A model generated the notes under the pieces. The model was given only the letters and a program-made list of their open reading frames with translations, ran no database searches and had not been told where the DNA came from. DNA of 38,332 nucleotides from an uncultured Lachnospiraceae bacterium (GTDB lineage Bacteria; Bacillota; Clostridia; Lachnospirales; Lachnospiraceae): contig CAJUII010000001.1 of NCBI GenBank assembly GCA_910586405.1, forward strand, positions 1 through 38,332, read 5' to 3'. Position numbers and translations under genes: made by a program. Below are positions 17,869 through 25,764 of the stretch, one piece after another; the stretch's first letter is position 1, and each line of letters opens with the position of its first letter.

Positions 17869-18813
17869 ATGACAAAAGTATCAATTGTAGTACCAGTATA
17901 TAATGAAGAGGGCAATGTCGCCAAACTTCATCAGGAAATAAAAGATGTCTGCGAGGCAAACCAGTATGAGTATGAGATTATTTTTGTAAACGATGGCTCT
18001 TCGGACAGGACAGAGGAGATCTGCAAAACGCTTCGTCCGCTCAAATATATCGGACTGCGGCGTAATTTTGGTCAGACAGCGGCGATGGATGCCGGTATTA
18101 AAGAAGCGCAGTATAACTATATCGTAACGATGGATGGCGACAGACAGAATGACCCGACAGATATTCCAATGATGATACAGTATCTTGAAGAGAATGATTT
18201 GGATGTAGTGTCCGGTTGGCGTAAGCATAGAAAAGATACGATGATGAAAAAGTTTACATCGAGAGGTGCAAATCTTCTTCGGCATATCTTGGTCCACGAT
18301 GGAATACATGATAGTGGATGCTCCTTAAAAGTATATAAGAAGGAGTGCTTTGATCATATTAATCTGTATGGAGAACAACATCGGTTTATACCTGCAATTT
18401 TGAAAATCAAAGGCTTTAAGGTCGGGGAAGTGGTAGTGAATCATAGACCAAGAACCGCAGGCAAGACAAAGTATAATTGGAAACGAACCATCAAAGGCTT
18501 TGTGGATATGATATCCGTTTGGTTTTGGAATAAGTATTCTACCAGGCCGCTGCATTTGCTTGGCGGAATGGGATTTTTATTTCTGCTGTTGGGCGGAGGC
18601 TGTGGTATATGGTCCATTCTATTGTTTTGTGAAGGAAGAAAGATGTCCAATAATATATTTCCGCCGCTGTTGACAATATTTTTTATTATAATAGGGCTGT
18701 TGCTGTTTGTATTCGGGTTAATGAGTGAGATCTTAGTCAAAACATATTATGGCATACATGTAGATTCATCGTATAGTATTAAGGAAATAGTCAATAACGA
18801 TGAAGAAAGTTAA
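17869..18813 (+). CDS. Membrane-anchored GT2 glycosyltransferase (polyprenyl-phosphate sugar synthase type, second copy)
   Basis: A 314-residue GtrB/DPM1-like enzyme: VVPVYNEEGN near the start, NDGSSDRT at 41-48, RRNFGQTAAMDAGI, the DGDRQNDP metal and donor motif at 89-96, and two C-terminal transmembrane helices (about 228-250 and 265-288). It should make a polyprenyl-phosphate-linked sugar for an outer-face GT-C enzyme. The start has AAGGAGA at 17857-17863. It is only distantly like the GT2 at 30-1037, so the two probably use different sugars or partners. First gene after the promoter at 17749. Confidence 0.92.
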   Translation: MTKVSIVVPVYNEEGNVAKLHQEIKDVCEANQYEYEIIFVNDGSSDRTEEICKTLRPLKYIGLRRNFGQTAAMDAGIKEAQYNYIVTMDGDRQNDPTDIPMMIQYLEENDLDVVSGWRKHRKDTMMKKFTSRGANLLRHILVHDGIHDSGCSLKVYKKECFDHINLYGEQHRFIPAILKIKGFKVGEVVVNHRPRTAGKTKYNWKRTIKGFVDMISVWFWNKYSTRPLHLLGGMGFLFLLLGGGCGIWSILLFCEGRKMSNNIFPPLLTIFFIIIGLLLFVFGLMSEILVKTYYGIHVDSSYSIKEIVNNDEES

Positions 18814-18835
18814 ATGTATGTAAAAGGAGTAGATA

Positions 18836-19987
18836 ATGAGAATACTTTTAGTGAATTATGAATACAAGCCGCAATGTGGCGGGGCAGGATTGGCAACGTA
18901 TAATCTTGCGAAGGAATTGAATGCGATGGGGCATAAAGTATCACTGCTCATTGGCTGGGATAAACGTTTTGGGAAACCAGAGCTTATTCAAGGTATAGAT
19001 ACCCAGATTGTATATATCCAAAAAAAGGGAATTTTGGAGTCTAGTCCGAAAGGCATTTTACAATTTTTGGTAAAGGGATATTTTAAGTTGTTCTTTTTTT
19101 CTCGTAAAGAGAACTATGATATCATTCAGTTTTTTTTCAGTGTTCCTACAGGACTATTAAAATTTTCGCTGAAAAAGAATATACCGTATATTTGCTCTTT
19201 GAGAGGAATGGATGTTCCTTCGGATGAACGAAACAATAAGTTTTCTAAAATGATAAGAAAAATAGAGTTTTTAAATAAAAAGGTGGTAAGCGGGGCAGCA
19301 GCAATTACAGTGCTCAGTAAACAGCAAAAGATTTGTTTTGAGAGGGCATATCCACAACTTCGGGCAAAGATTATTCCTAATGGCGTGTCATTTCATGGTA
19401 TCAAGGTAAAACAAAAATATGCTGAAAATGTTCGGTTATTTTGTTTGACGGGACGATTTATTGAGTTCAAAAACATTGAGTTGACAATGTATGCATTTCA
19501 AAAGGTACATGAAAAATATCCAGATGTACGATTGGATATTTATGGTGATGGTTATCTGAGAGAACATTTTGAACAAGTGATATTAGAACATAATATGTCT
19601 GATTATATCCATTTAAAAGGATATATGGAGCAGAAAAAGTTGTTTCAGCTTATGCCAGAGTATGATGTGTTTATTTTGCTGACAGTAGGGGATTCATTTG
19701 GTCAGGTATTTACAGAAGCAATGGCGTGTGGATTACCAGTTATTTGTGCTGATCTAGGAGGTCCGGCAGATATTGTATTGGATAAGGAAACAGGTTTGAA
19801 AGTAAAACCCAACGATCTAGAGGCGTCGGTTGAGGCGGTATTCTATATGATTGAACAACCGCAGCAGGCGGAATTATTTGGACGCAATGGACGCGCAAGA
19901 GCTGAAAAGGAATACTCTATGAGAGGAATCGCGAATAGACATTTGGATTTGTATGAGAAGTGTATTCGTACAAAAAATATTGTGTAA
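18836..19987 (+). CDS. GT4 family glycosyltransferase
   Basis: A 383-residue GT-B enzyme of family GT4. The N-terminal LLVNYEYKPQCGGAGLATYNLAKEL is the typical acceptor-side loop. The C-terminal half has LTGRFIEFKNIELTM, DIYGDGYLREHFE, IHLKGYM and the donor-binding block VFTEAMACGLPVICADLGGPADIV with the EX7E-type glutamates. It is cytoplasmic and adds a sugar, with retention of configuration, to a lipid-linked repeat unit. The ATG has AAAGGAG 6 bases upstream and follows the GT2 stop by 22 bases. The last codons run up to a 56-base spacer before the second pyruvyl transferase. Confidence 0.92.
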   Translation: MRILLVNYEYKPQCGGAGLATYNLAKELNAMGHKVSLLIGWDKRFGKPELIQGIDTQIVYIQKKGILESSPKGILQFLVKGYFKLFFFSRKENYDIIQFFFSVPTGLLKFSLKKNIPYICSLRGMDVPSDERNNKFSKMIRKIEFLNKKVVSGAAAITVLSKQQKICFERAYPQLRAKIIPNGVSFHGIKVKQKYAENVRLFCLTGRFIEFKNIELTMYAFQKVHEKYPDVRLDIYGDGYLREHFEQVILEHNMSDYIHLKGYMEQKKLFQLMPEYDVFILLTVGDSFGQVFTEAMACGLPVICADLGGPADIVLDKETGLKVKPNDLEASVEAVFYMIEQPQQAELFGRNGRARAEKEYSMRGIANRHLDLYEKCIRTKNIV

Positions 19988-20043
19988 GAAGAATCATATT
20001 GCTGCGTGTAGATGCTGCTTTTGTGAAAATGATGGAGGAAGTA

Positions 20044-21243
20044 ATGGAATATATCGTGGTGGTCGGTGCGAAAATGTCGAATACGGGTTCACAGTCAATG
20101 GTATTTCAGATAGTAGGCGAGATGCACAAAAGATTTCCGAATAAAAAAGTTGTAGCATTGATGAATCATAAAAGAGCACTCGTAGAGAATATGAATGAAA
20201 TATACAATTTTGAAATAATTTCATTCTGTCCAGCAGATATTTTGTACTTATATGGAGGCATACAAAATGTAGCAGGAAGAATGCTGGGCGTATCCAAGAA
20301 AAATATAAATCATATCAAAGCTGTTTTGCAAAATACATGCTTAGCTTTTGATGTAAGCGGATATTCCCTTTCATCAAATTGGAGTGGGGCAAACTCTTTA
20401 AAGTATTTGTATCAAATAGCAATATTAAAGAAATATCAAATACCAATCGTAGTAATGCCGCAATCCTTTGGACCATTTGAGTATGGAGTCGTATTCAAAC
20501 AGTATATTAACAGATTAGGCAAAAAGCTATTGCCTTATCCCAATATTATTTTTGCAAGAGAAAAATATTCATATCATATAGTAAGAAAGCAGTTTGGGCT
20601 AAATAATGTTGCCATTTCAATGGATATGGTGTTATTGGGAAAAGAGGTAGATCAGAGTATATTGCTGAAACCGACAATAAAACTTCGAGAATATTCTATT
20701 CAGGAGGGATGTATTGCTGTTGTTCCGAATAATAAACTTGCGGAGAAGTTTTCTTTAGAAGCTGCTTTAGAGATTTATGTAAGTGCAATTAACTATTTAA
20801 CAGAGTGTAAGAAAAAAGTTTATATTGTTCAGCATTCGGAAACGGATCGGAACCTGTGTAATAAGCTTGCGGCAAAATTTCATACGAATAAAGATATTAC
20901 TCTTTTGCAGGCGAATTTAAATTGTTTGGAATATGATTTATTAATTAGACACTTTGATTTTATTATAGCATCAAGATATCATGCACTTGTTCACGCGTAT
21001 AAACAAAAAGTACCATGTATTGCAATTGGCTGGTCAGAAAAATATAACAATCTTCTTGATATTTTAAAACAAGACAGATATATGATAGACGCAAAAAAAT
21101 TTAATAAAGAAGAGTTGTTTAAGAAGATAGATATCATGTTGCAAAATTATGATGTTGAGCATATGCAGATTCAACGCTTTTTTGAGAATATGGATGAGGA
21201 TTTATATCAAATGATTTTTAGGCAAATAGAAATAAAGGAATAG
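20044..21243 (+). CDS. Polysaccharide pyruvyl transferase family protein (copy 2)
   Basis: A 399-residue pyruvyl transferase family protein related along its whole length to the one at 8499-9722. Shared landmarks are VVVGAKMSNTGSQSMVF at the N terminus, FDVSGYSLSSNW, the identical MPQSFGPF, FAREKYSYHIV, VVPNNK and SRYHALVHAYKQKVPCIAIGW. It probably adds a pyruvate ketal to a repeat-unit sugar. ATG 20044 is chosen for GGAGG at 20034-20038 and because it aligns with the start of copy 1; earlier in-frame GTG/ATG codons (19960, 20029) would run into the GT4 gene or lack a binding site. Followed 6 bases later by a flippase, the same gene order as the first module. Confidence 0.9.
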   Translation: MEYIVVVGAKMSNTGSQSMVFQIVGEMHKRFPNKKVVALMNHKRALVENMNEIYNFEIISFCPADILYLYGGIQNVAGRMLGVSKKNINHIKAVLQNTCLAFDVSGYSLSSNWSGANSLKYLYQIAILKKYQIPIVVMPQSFGPFEYGVVFKQYINRLGKKLLPYPNIIFAREKYSYHIVRKQFGLNNVAISMDMVLLGKEVDQSILLKPTIKLREYSIQEGCIAVVPNNKLAEKFSLEAALEIYVSAINYLTECKKKVYIVQHSETDRNLCNKLAAKFHTNKDITLLQANLNCLEYDLLIRHFDFIIASRYHALVHAYKQKVPCIAIGWSEKYNNLLDILKQDRYMIDAKKFNKEELFKKIDIMLQNYDVEHMQIQRFFENMDEDLYQMIFRQIEIKE

Positions 21244-21249
21244 TACATT

Positions 21250-22674
21250 ATGTCACGACAAAATGATTTATTAAAAAATACAGTTATTTTAGGAATAGGG
21301 TATGCTGTGCCGGCAATTGTTTCTTTCTTAACACTTCCATTATATACGGCTTTTTTAACACAGACAGAGTACGGAATGTATGATTTAATCACAATATTGC
21401 TATCGCTTGTGATGCCGACGATGACATTGCAGATCAAAACTTCCGTGTTTCGTTTTTTAATTGAAAGCAGAGAAAGTGAAGAAGAAAGAAAATATTATAT
21501 TTCTACAGCATATTTATTTACGGTGCTAATATCCTTTTTATCTATTGCAGTATTGTTTGTTTTGTTATCAGGTATTGATTCGCTGACAAAAGGTTTGATT
21601 TGTTTCTATATTTTTCAAGAGGTGTTGATTGATCTTTCCAAACAGACGGCCAGAGGAAGCGGGATGTTAAATAAATATATATTTAGCGTGACGCTTCATT
21701 CTGTTTTACTTCTTGTCTTGGCATATTTGTTTTTGGCTGTATTCAAAATGGGATTGAATGGATTATTAATTGCTCTAAATGTTGCATTGCTGGTGTCAAA
21801 TATTTATATATTTCTTTCATTGGGATTAAAAAACTATTTGTCCATATGGAAATATAATACACTGTATTTAAAGAAAATGCTTCGTTTTTCCGCACCAATG
21901 GTGCCAAATTCTATTTCCTTGTGGATAGTGAAATTATCCGATCGACTGGTGGTGACAGTATTTTTAGGGATTGAGGCAAATGCGATCTATTCTGTCGCAA
22001 ATAAGATTCCAAGCCTTTTAAGTCAAGTCGTAAATGTATTTAATCTCTCGTGGCAGGAGAATGCTTCCTTAGCAGTTAATGATAAGGATGTTGCAGAGTA
22101 CTATAGCGATATTAATCAAACGACAATTGATATCTTGTTAGGCACTTCTGCTATTCTGATAGCTAGTTTGCCGTTTCTTTTTAAAATTTTAATAAAGGGG
22201 GCTTATGAACAAGCATATAATCAAATGCCAATTTTAATATGTGGCATTTTTTTCTCGTGTTTATCAAGTTGTTATGGAAGTATTTATATTGCTTTGAAAA
22301 AAACAAAGTTTATTGGGGTTACTTCTGCAATCGGAGCAATTCTTAATTTGGTAATCAATATTCTGTTTATAAACAAAATAGGTTTATATGCAGCTTCCTT
22401 GTCAACAGTCATTAGTTATTGTTTGATATATTTTAGCAGGGTAGTGCAGTTAAGAAAGTATATTGAGATACATTTAAAGTGGAAGAAAAATTGTATATCA
22501 TTCATTGTTTTGTTGATAATTTGTGCCATTTATTATAAACAAAATTCGTTTGGGAATATGATTGCGTTCCTGATGGCTGTAATCTTCTTTTTTATATTAA
22601 ATAAAAATGTTTGTAAGAGTTTTTGTAGTCAATGTATCAGTAAAATAGAAAGGCGTAAGAATGGAAGCAAATAA
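21250..22674 (+). CDS. Wzx-type oligosaccharide flippase (copy 2)
   Basis: A 474-residue polytopic protein of the polysaccharide transporter superfamily, clearly homologous to the flippase at 9715-11121: KNTVILGIGYAVPAIVSFLTLPLYTAF at the start, APMVPNSISLWIVKLSDRL in the middle, then VANKIPSL and INKIGLYAASLSTV. It should flip a lipid-linked repeat unit across the membrane. AAAGGAA at 21234-21240 lies 9 bases before the ATG. The 3' end overlaps the next gene by 14 bases. It is more AT-rich than copy 1. Having two flippases in one locus suggests two exported glycans or a duplicated module. Confidence 0.93.
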   Translation: MSRQNDLLKNTVILGIGYAVPAIVSFLTLPLYTAFLTQTEYGMYDLITILLSLVMPTMTLQIKTSVFRFLIESRESEEERKYYISTAYLFTVLISFLSIAVLFVLLSGIDSLTKGLICFYIFQEVLIDLSKQTARGSGMLNKYIFSVTLHSVLLLVLAYLFLAVFKMGLNGLLIALNVALLVSNIYIFLSLGLKNYLSIWKYNTLYLKKMLRFSAPMVPNSISLWIVKLSDRLVVTVFLGIEANAIYSVANKIPSLLSQVVNVFNLSWQENASLAVNDKDVAEYYSDINQTTIDILLGTSAILIASLPFLFKILIKGAYEQAYNQMPILICGIFFSCLSSCYGSIYIALKKTKFIGVTSAIGAILNLVINILFINKIGLYAASLSTVISYCLIYFSRVVQLRKYIEIHLKWKKNCISFIVLLIICAIYYKQNSFGNMIAFLMAVIFFFILNKNVCKSFCSQCISKIERRKNGSK

Positions 22675-23962
22675 AAAAACTGTATCGGAAGTCGTTGAAA
22701 CTGGTCAATGTGTATCTTGTGGGTTATGTGCTTCGGTTTGTCCTAGAGCGTGTATTGAACTTCATAGAAAAAATGGTATGTATCAACCATGCATTGATGA
22801 GAAAAAATGCATACAGTGTGGGATATGCAATCGTGTTTGTCCCGGAAATCAGTTTGATTATAATAGAGAGTATGCGTGTTCGTCTGAACCCGACAATTTT
22901 TGGGTTGGCAATTATATTAAAATTTTAAGTATGCAGACACAGAATCGCGAGATCTTAATGAGTGCTACAAGCGGGGGCGTTGTCACACAAATTGTGAAAA
23001 ATTTATTGGATAGCGGGGAATATGATTGTGCATTTCTTGTAAATACACATGATTTTAAACAGCAGGTTCGTACCAAAAAATTTGAGAAATCGGATGATAT
23101 TTTGCAGAGTACAAAGAGCAGGTATATACCTGTCGCACAAAATGAAGCGATGGCGTATGCCTTAAAACATAGAGAAAAAAAGATTATCTTTGTGGGTACA
23201 GGCTGCTCCGTACATGGCATTTTAAATGTCATACGCGAATTTTCGCTAAATAGAGATCATTATTTTATAATCGGGTTGTTCTGTGATCGGACAATGCACT
23301 ATGGAATATTTGATTTCTTTAATCAGCATCCTAAGTGTAATGGAAAATTGAGTGAGCTAGTATTTAGAACCAAAGAGTCGGGAGGCTGGCCTGGCAATAT
23401 GCGCCTAAATTTATGTAATGGACAAGTTGTGGATTTAAAGGCGAGTGAAAGGATGCTTGTAAAAGAATATTTTCAGTTGGAAAGGTGCTTGTATTGTTTG
23501 GATAAGCTGAACCAGTTTGCAGATCTTTCGATTGGAGATGATTATGCGATATCAAAAAACGATAAGTATGGCAGAAGTGCAGTGATGATAAGGAGTGATA
23601 AAGGTGAAAGCGTAATAGACAGCATGAAGGGATGTTTTCATTCCTATGTAATTCCAGAAGAATCTGTGGTAAAAGGGCAAAAAATACATTTGAGGGAGAA
23701 AAATTTGGCGTTTATTAAGCATAAAAAATTAAACGCAGCTATTCCACAAAAAGTAATCGAGGCCTTTGCCGAGCAGAAAAAAGATTTTGGTACAGAATAT
23801 CAAAGTCGAATATCAAAGATAAAAATGGGAGAACAATGTAGTTATAAAAATATTATATCTAAAATACCATTTCGAAAAAAAGTTCGGTGTTGGGTGATGG
23901 ATACAATGCGTTTTATCCCTATATTTTGGCAACTCAAATATTTTATTAGGAAGATTAAATAA
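22661..23962 (+). CDS. Coenzyme F420 hydrogenase/dehydrogenase beta-subunit-like Fe-S protein
   Basis: A 433-residue cytoplasmic protein. Two ferredoxin-type 4Fe-4S motifs occupy the N terminus: CVSCGLCASVCP (Cys 17, 20, 23, 27) and CIQCGICNRVCP (Cys 50, 53, 56, 60). The rest matches the F420 hydrogenase/dehydrogenase beta-subunit family: SATSGGVVTQIVKNLL, FVGTGCSVHGILNVI, FCDRTMHYG, KESGGWPG and CLYCLDKLNQFADLSIGDDY. Such proteins are frequent beside pyruvyl transferases in capsule clusters, where they may reduce or oxidise a sugar or bound cofactor; no substrate is established from sequence. Start ATG has AAAGG at 22649-22653. It is the last gene of the second polymer module. Confidence 0.9.
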   Translation: MEANKKTVSEVVETGQCVSCGLCASVCPRACIELHRKNGMYQPCIDEKKCIQCGICNRVCPGNQFDYNREYACSSEPDNFWVGNYIKILSMQTQNREILMSATSGGVVTQIVKNLLDSGEYDCAFLVNTHDFKQQVRTKKFEKSDDILQSTKSRYIPVAQNEAMAYALKHREKKIIFVGTGCSVHGILNVIREFSLNRDHYFIIGLFCDRTMHYGIFDFFNQHPKCNGKLSELVFRTKESGGWPGNMRLNLCNGQVVDLKASERMLVKEYFQLERCLYCLDKLNQFADLSIGDDYAISKNDKYGRSAVMIRSDKGESVIDSMKGCFHSYVIPEESVVKGQKIHLREKNLAFIKHKKLNAAIPQKVIEAFAEQKKDFGTEYQSRISKIKMGEQCSYKNIISKIPFRKKVRCWVMDTMRFIPIFWQLKYFIRKIK

Positions 23963-24010
23963 ATATATTTCCCTAAAAGACCATATAAAGTCTTATCCCT
24001 GTATACATTT

Positions 24011-24051
24011 CTTGTAAAATAATACAAGTGGAAACACAAATATTTTACAAG
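24011..24051. promoter_or_regulatory. Inverted-repeat operator-like sites before the XRE gene
   Basis: CTTGTAAAATA (24011-24021) is matched exactly by TATTTTACAAG (24041-24051), a perfect 11-base inverted repeat with a 19-base gap. The left arm also forms a shorter palindrome, CTTGTA-N6-TACAAG (24011-24028). That gives three CTTGTA/TACAAG half-sites within 41 bases, just upstream of a small HTH regulator gene and next to a TATACT (24055-24060). The pattern suits autoregulation by the XRE protein. It is not a terminator, because no T run follows. Confidence 0.6.
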
Positions 24052-24073
24052 AGATATACTGGGGTGGAGTCGA

Positions 24074-24316
24074 GTGAAAACACAGGAAGCTGTCGTGAGG
24101 AGGATCAAAGGTCTTTGCAAAGAGAGAAATTTGAATATATCTCAATTGGCATATTGTGCAGGGATGCCGCCATCGACGCTCAAGAATGTTATGAATGGGA
24201 ACAGCAAGAATACTGGAATTGTTACCATCAAGATTATATGTGATGGGTTGGACGTTTCACTGGAGGAGTTCTTCCACAGTGGATTATTTAGTGTATTGGA
24301 ACAGGAAATTGATTAG
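24074..24316 (+). CDS. Small XRE-family helix-turn-helix transcriptional regulator
   Basis: An 80-residue protein that is almost entirely one Cro/C1-type HTH domain: RIKGLCKERNLNISQLAYCAGMP as helices 1-2, PSTLKNVMNG as the recognition helix, and VTIKIICDGLDVSLEEFF as the closing helices. The short C-terminal tail leaves no room for a sensor domain. Start is GTG at 24074 with GGAG at 24066-24069. It sits alone between the end of the second polymer module and the next transcription unit. Palindromic half-sites lie upstream and a terminator downstream. It may control its own expression and perhaps neighbouring surface genes; targets other than its own operator are inference. Confidence 0.9.
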   Translation: MKTQEAVVRRIKGLCKERNLNISQLAYCAGMPPSTLKNVMNGNSKNTGIVTIKIICDGLDVSLEEFFHSGLFSVLEQEID

Positions 24317-24350
24317 AGAATCAAATGACAATCAAGTTTTTGCCATTTGG

Positions 24351-24382
24351 AGGGATAAGTTCATTGTAATTTATCCCTTTTT
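24351..24382 (+). terminator. Rho-independent terminator after the XRE gene
   Basis: AGGGATAA (24351-24358) pairs perfectly with TTATCCCT (24371-24378) across a 12-base loop, and a run of five T bases (24378-24382) follows. It lies 35 bases after the XRE stop. It is the only convincing intrinsic terminator I found in the window. Confidence 0.75.
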
Positions 24383-24392
24383 CAATTATAAT
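24364..24392 (+). promoter_or_regulatory. Promoter for the right-hand glycan operon, overlapping the terminator
   Basis: TTGTAA (24364-24369) and a perfect TATAAT (24387-24392) are separated by exactly 17 bases. The -35 box lies in the loop of the terminator hairpin and the spacer includes its right arm. It is 52 bases before the gene at 24444 and would start the long G+C-richer operon. Confidence 0.6.
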
Positions 24393-24443
24393 AAGAGTAT
24401 TCGTTTTGTTTGAAGATCATTGAGATATAAGGTAGGTTGCTAT

Positions 24444-25703
24444 ATGAAGAAGAATATTAGAATCAAAAAATATATGATCTGTCTGTTTCTGATCATGCTG
24501 GTGCAGGCAGTCCGGTATTTTCCGTTTAAGTTTGGCGGTTGGAATCAGGTACAACTCTCATTCTCCTATGAGTATGGATTTATTCAACGGGGATTTCTTG
24601 GTACACTCTTGAATCTCATGTCGAGAACTTTACATATTCCGTGGGGATATATGCGCTATGTACATGCGCTTCTTACGATGGGGACATTCACGTTTCTGAT
24701 GCTCTGGATTGTGTATAAGACACTTGGAGAAGAGCAGATGGATGCGGCGGTGAAGCGTTTCCTGGCAGGGCTTGCGCTGGTATTTTTTATGGGGCCGGGG
24801 TGGAGTACAAACTACAGTAACTTTGCGCTGATGGAGCTGTGGCTTCCCATTTTGTCGATACTGGGCATATATGCTTTGATCAAAGGAAAACAGTTGTGGT
24901 GCATCCCGGTGATTGCTGTGGTCTGCGAGCTGATTCATACAGGATATGTGTTCTTGTATTTTAATCTGATACTGGTGGTGTTTTACTACAAAATTTTCAT
25001 AGAAAAGGGTGCGGCGCTCGGGCATACTGAGAAAAAGCATACCGAGACAAAAAAGTATATCGTTTACGGCATCGTGACCTTTGTGCTGACGTCTGTGTTG
25101 TTTCTGTATATGATGTTTGCTGCCACAGCCCGCGATGGCGTGACGATTGAGTATGTGATTGAGCGGACAGCAGAGTTTATGCGTAAGCCCATTGAGGAGA
25201 TTGAGACGCAGCGGGAGCTGATACAGGGATATCTCTTTAGGGACGGAGGTTTTTCGGGGATTGCGTTTGATATCAAGGATTATTGGCTGCTGCTGATTGT
25301 CATGCTGGTGCTATTTTCACCATTTATATATGAAGTGTACGTTTATTGGAAGCTGGTGGTCAAGGAGGCAGGGAAGCAGGGCGTTTTCTATTTGCTGATT
25401 CCGCTTGGCATTGTGACGGCGATTCCGATGTATATCATGCACTGCGATTATGGGCGGTGGACATATGCGGTGTTTTTCTATGAATTTGCCTGTATCTGGT
25501 TATTGAATATGATCGGGGACGGAGCAGCAGAGAAAGCGACATCGAAGATGATGGAGCGGATTGATGCCAACAGGACGTACTATTATGTCTTGCTGTTTTA
25601 CGCAGGGATTTCAGGGGCGTTTGCGCAGAATTTGATCAATCCGATGGTATCGATGATTGAATCGTATGGATGGAAGGTGCTCGAAGCGCTGGGAATCGCA
25701 TGA
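24444..25703 (+). CDS. Polytopic membrane protein of unknown function (glycan locus)
   Basis: A 419-residue integral membrane protein with about nine to ten hydrophobic helices (first near 9-24, last near 380-400). I recognise no named family. A loop after the first helix, FKFGGWNQVQLSFSYEYGFIQRGFLGTLL, is conserved-looking and lies where GT-C proteins or Wzy-type polymerases have their first external loop. It may therefore be a glycosyltransferase or polymerase; this is inference. The start is ATG 24444 (AAGGTAGG about 7 bases upstream) rather than TTG 24420. It is the first gene after the terminator/promoter overlap. A 61-base spacer separates it from the UbiA-type gene. Confidence 0.78.
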   Translation: MKKNIRIKKYMICLFLIMLVQAVRYFPFKFGGWNQVQLSFSYEYGFIQRGFLGTLLNLMSRTLHIPWGYMRYVHALLTMGTFTFLMLWIVYKTLGEEQMDAAVKRFLAGLALVFFMGPGWSTNYSNFALMELWLPILSILGIYALIKGKQLWCIPVIAVVCELIHTGYVFLYFNLILVVFYYKIFIEKGAALGHTEKKHTETKKYIVYGIVTFVLTSVLFLYMMFAATARDGVTIEYVIERTAEFMRKPIEEIETQRELIQGYLFRDGGFSGIAFDIKDYWLLLIVMLVLFSPFIYEVYVYWKLVVKEAGKQGVFYLLIPLGIVTAIPMYIMHCDYGRWTYAVFFYEFACIWLLNMIGDGAAEKATSKMMERIDANRTYYYVLLFYAGISGAFAQNLINPMVSMIESYGWKVLEALGIA

Positions 25704-25764
25704 AAATTAGAGATTTCGAGTATGCCTGATAAGGCGGTAGAATGGGAGTTAGGATAGTAGAAGG

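Noticed and set aside
23977..23994. Short inverted repeat AAGAC / GTCTT after the Fe-S protein gene
   Set aside because: Only five paired bases with no T run, so not a convincing terminator.
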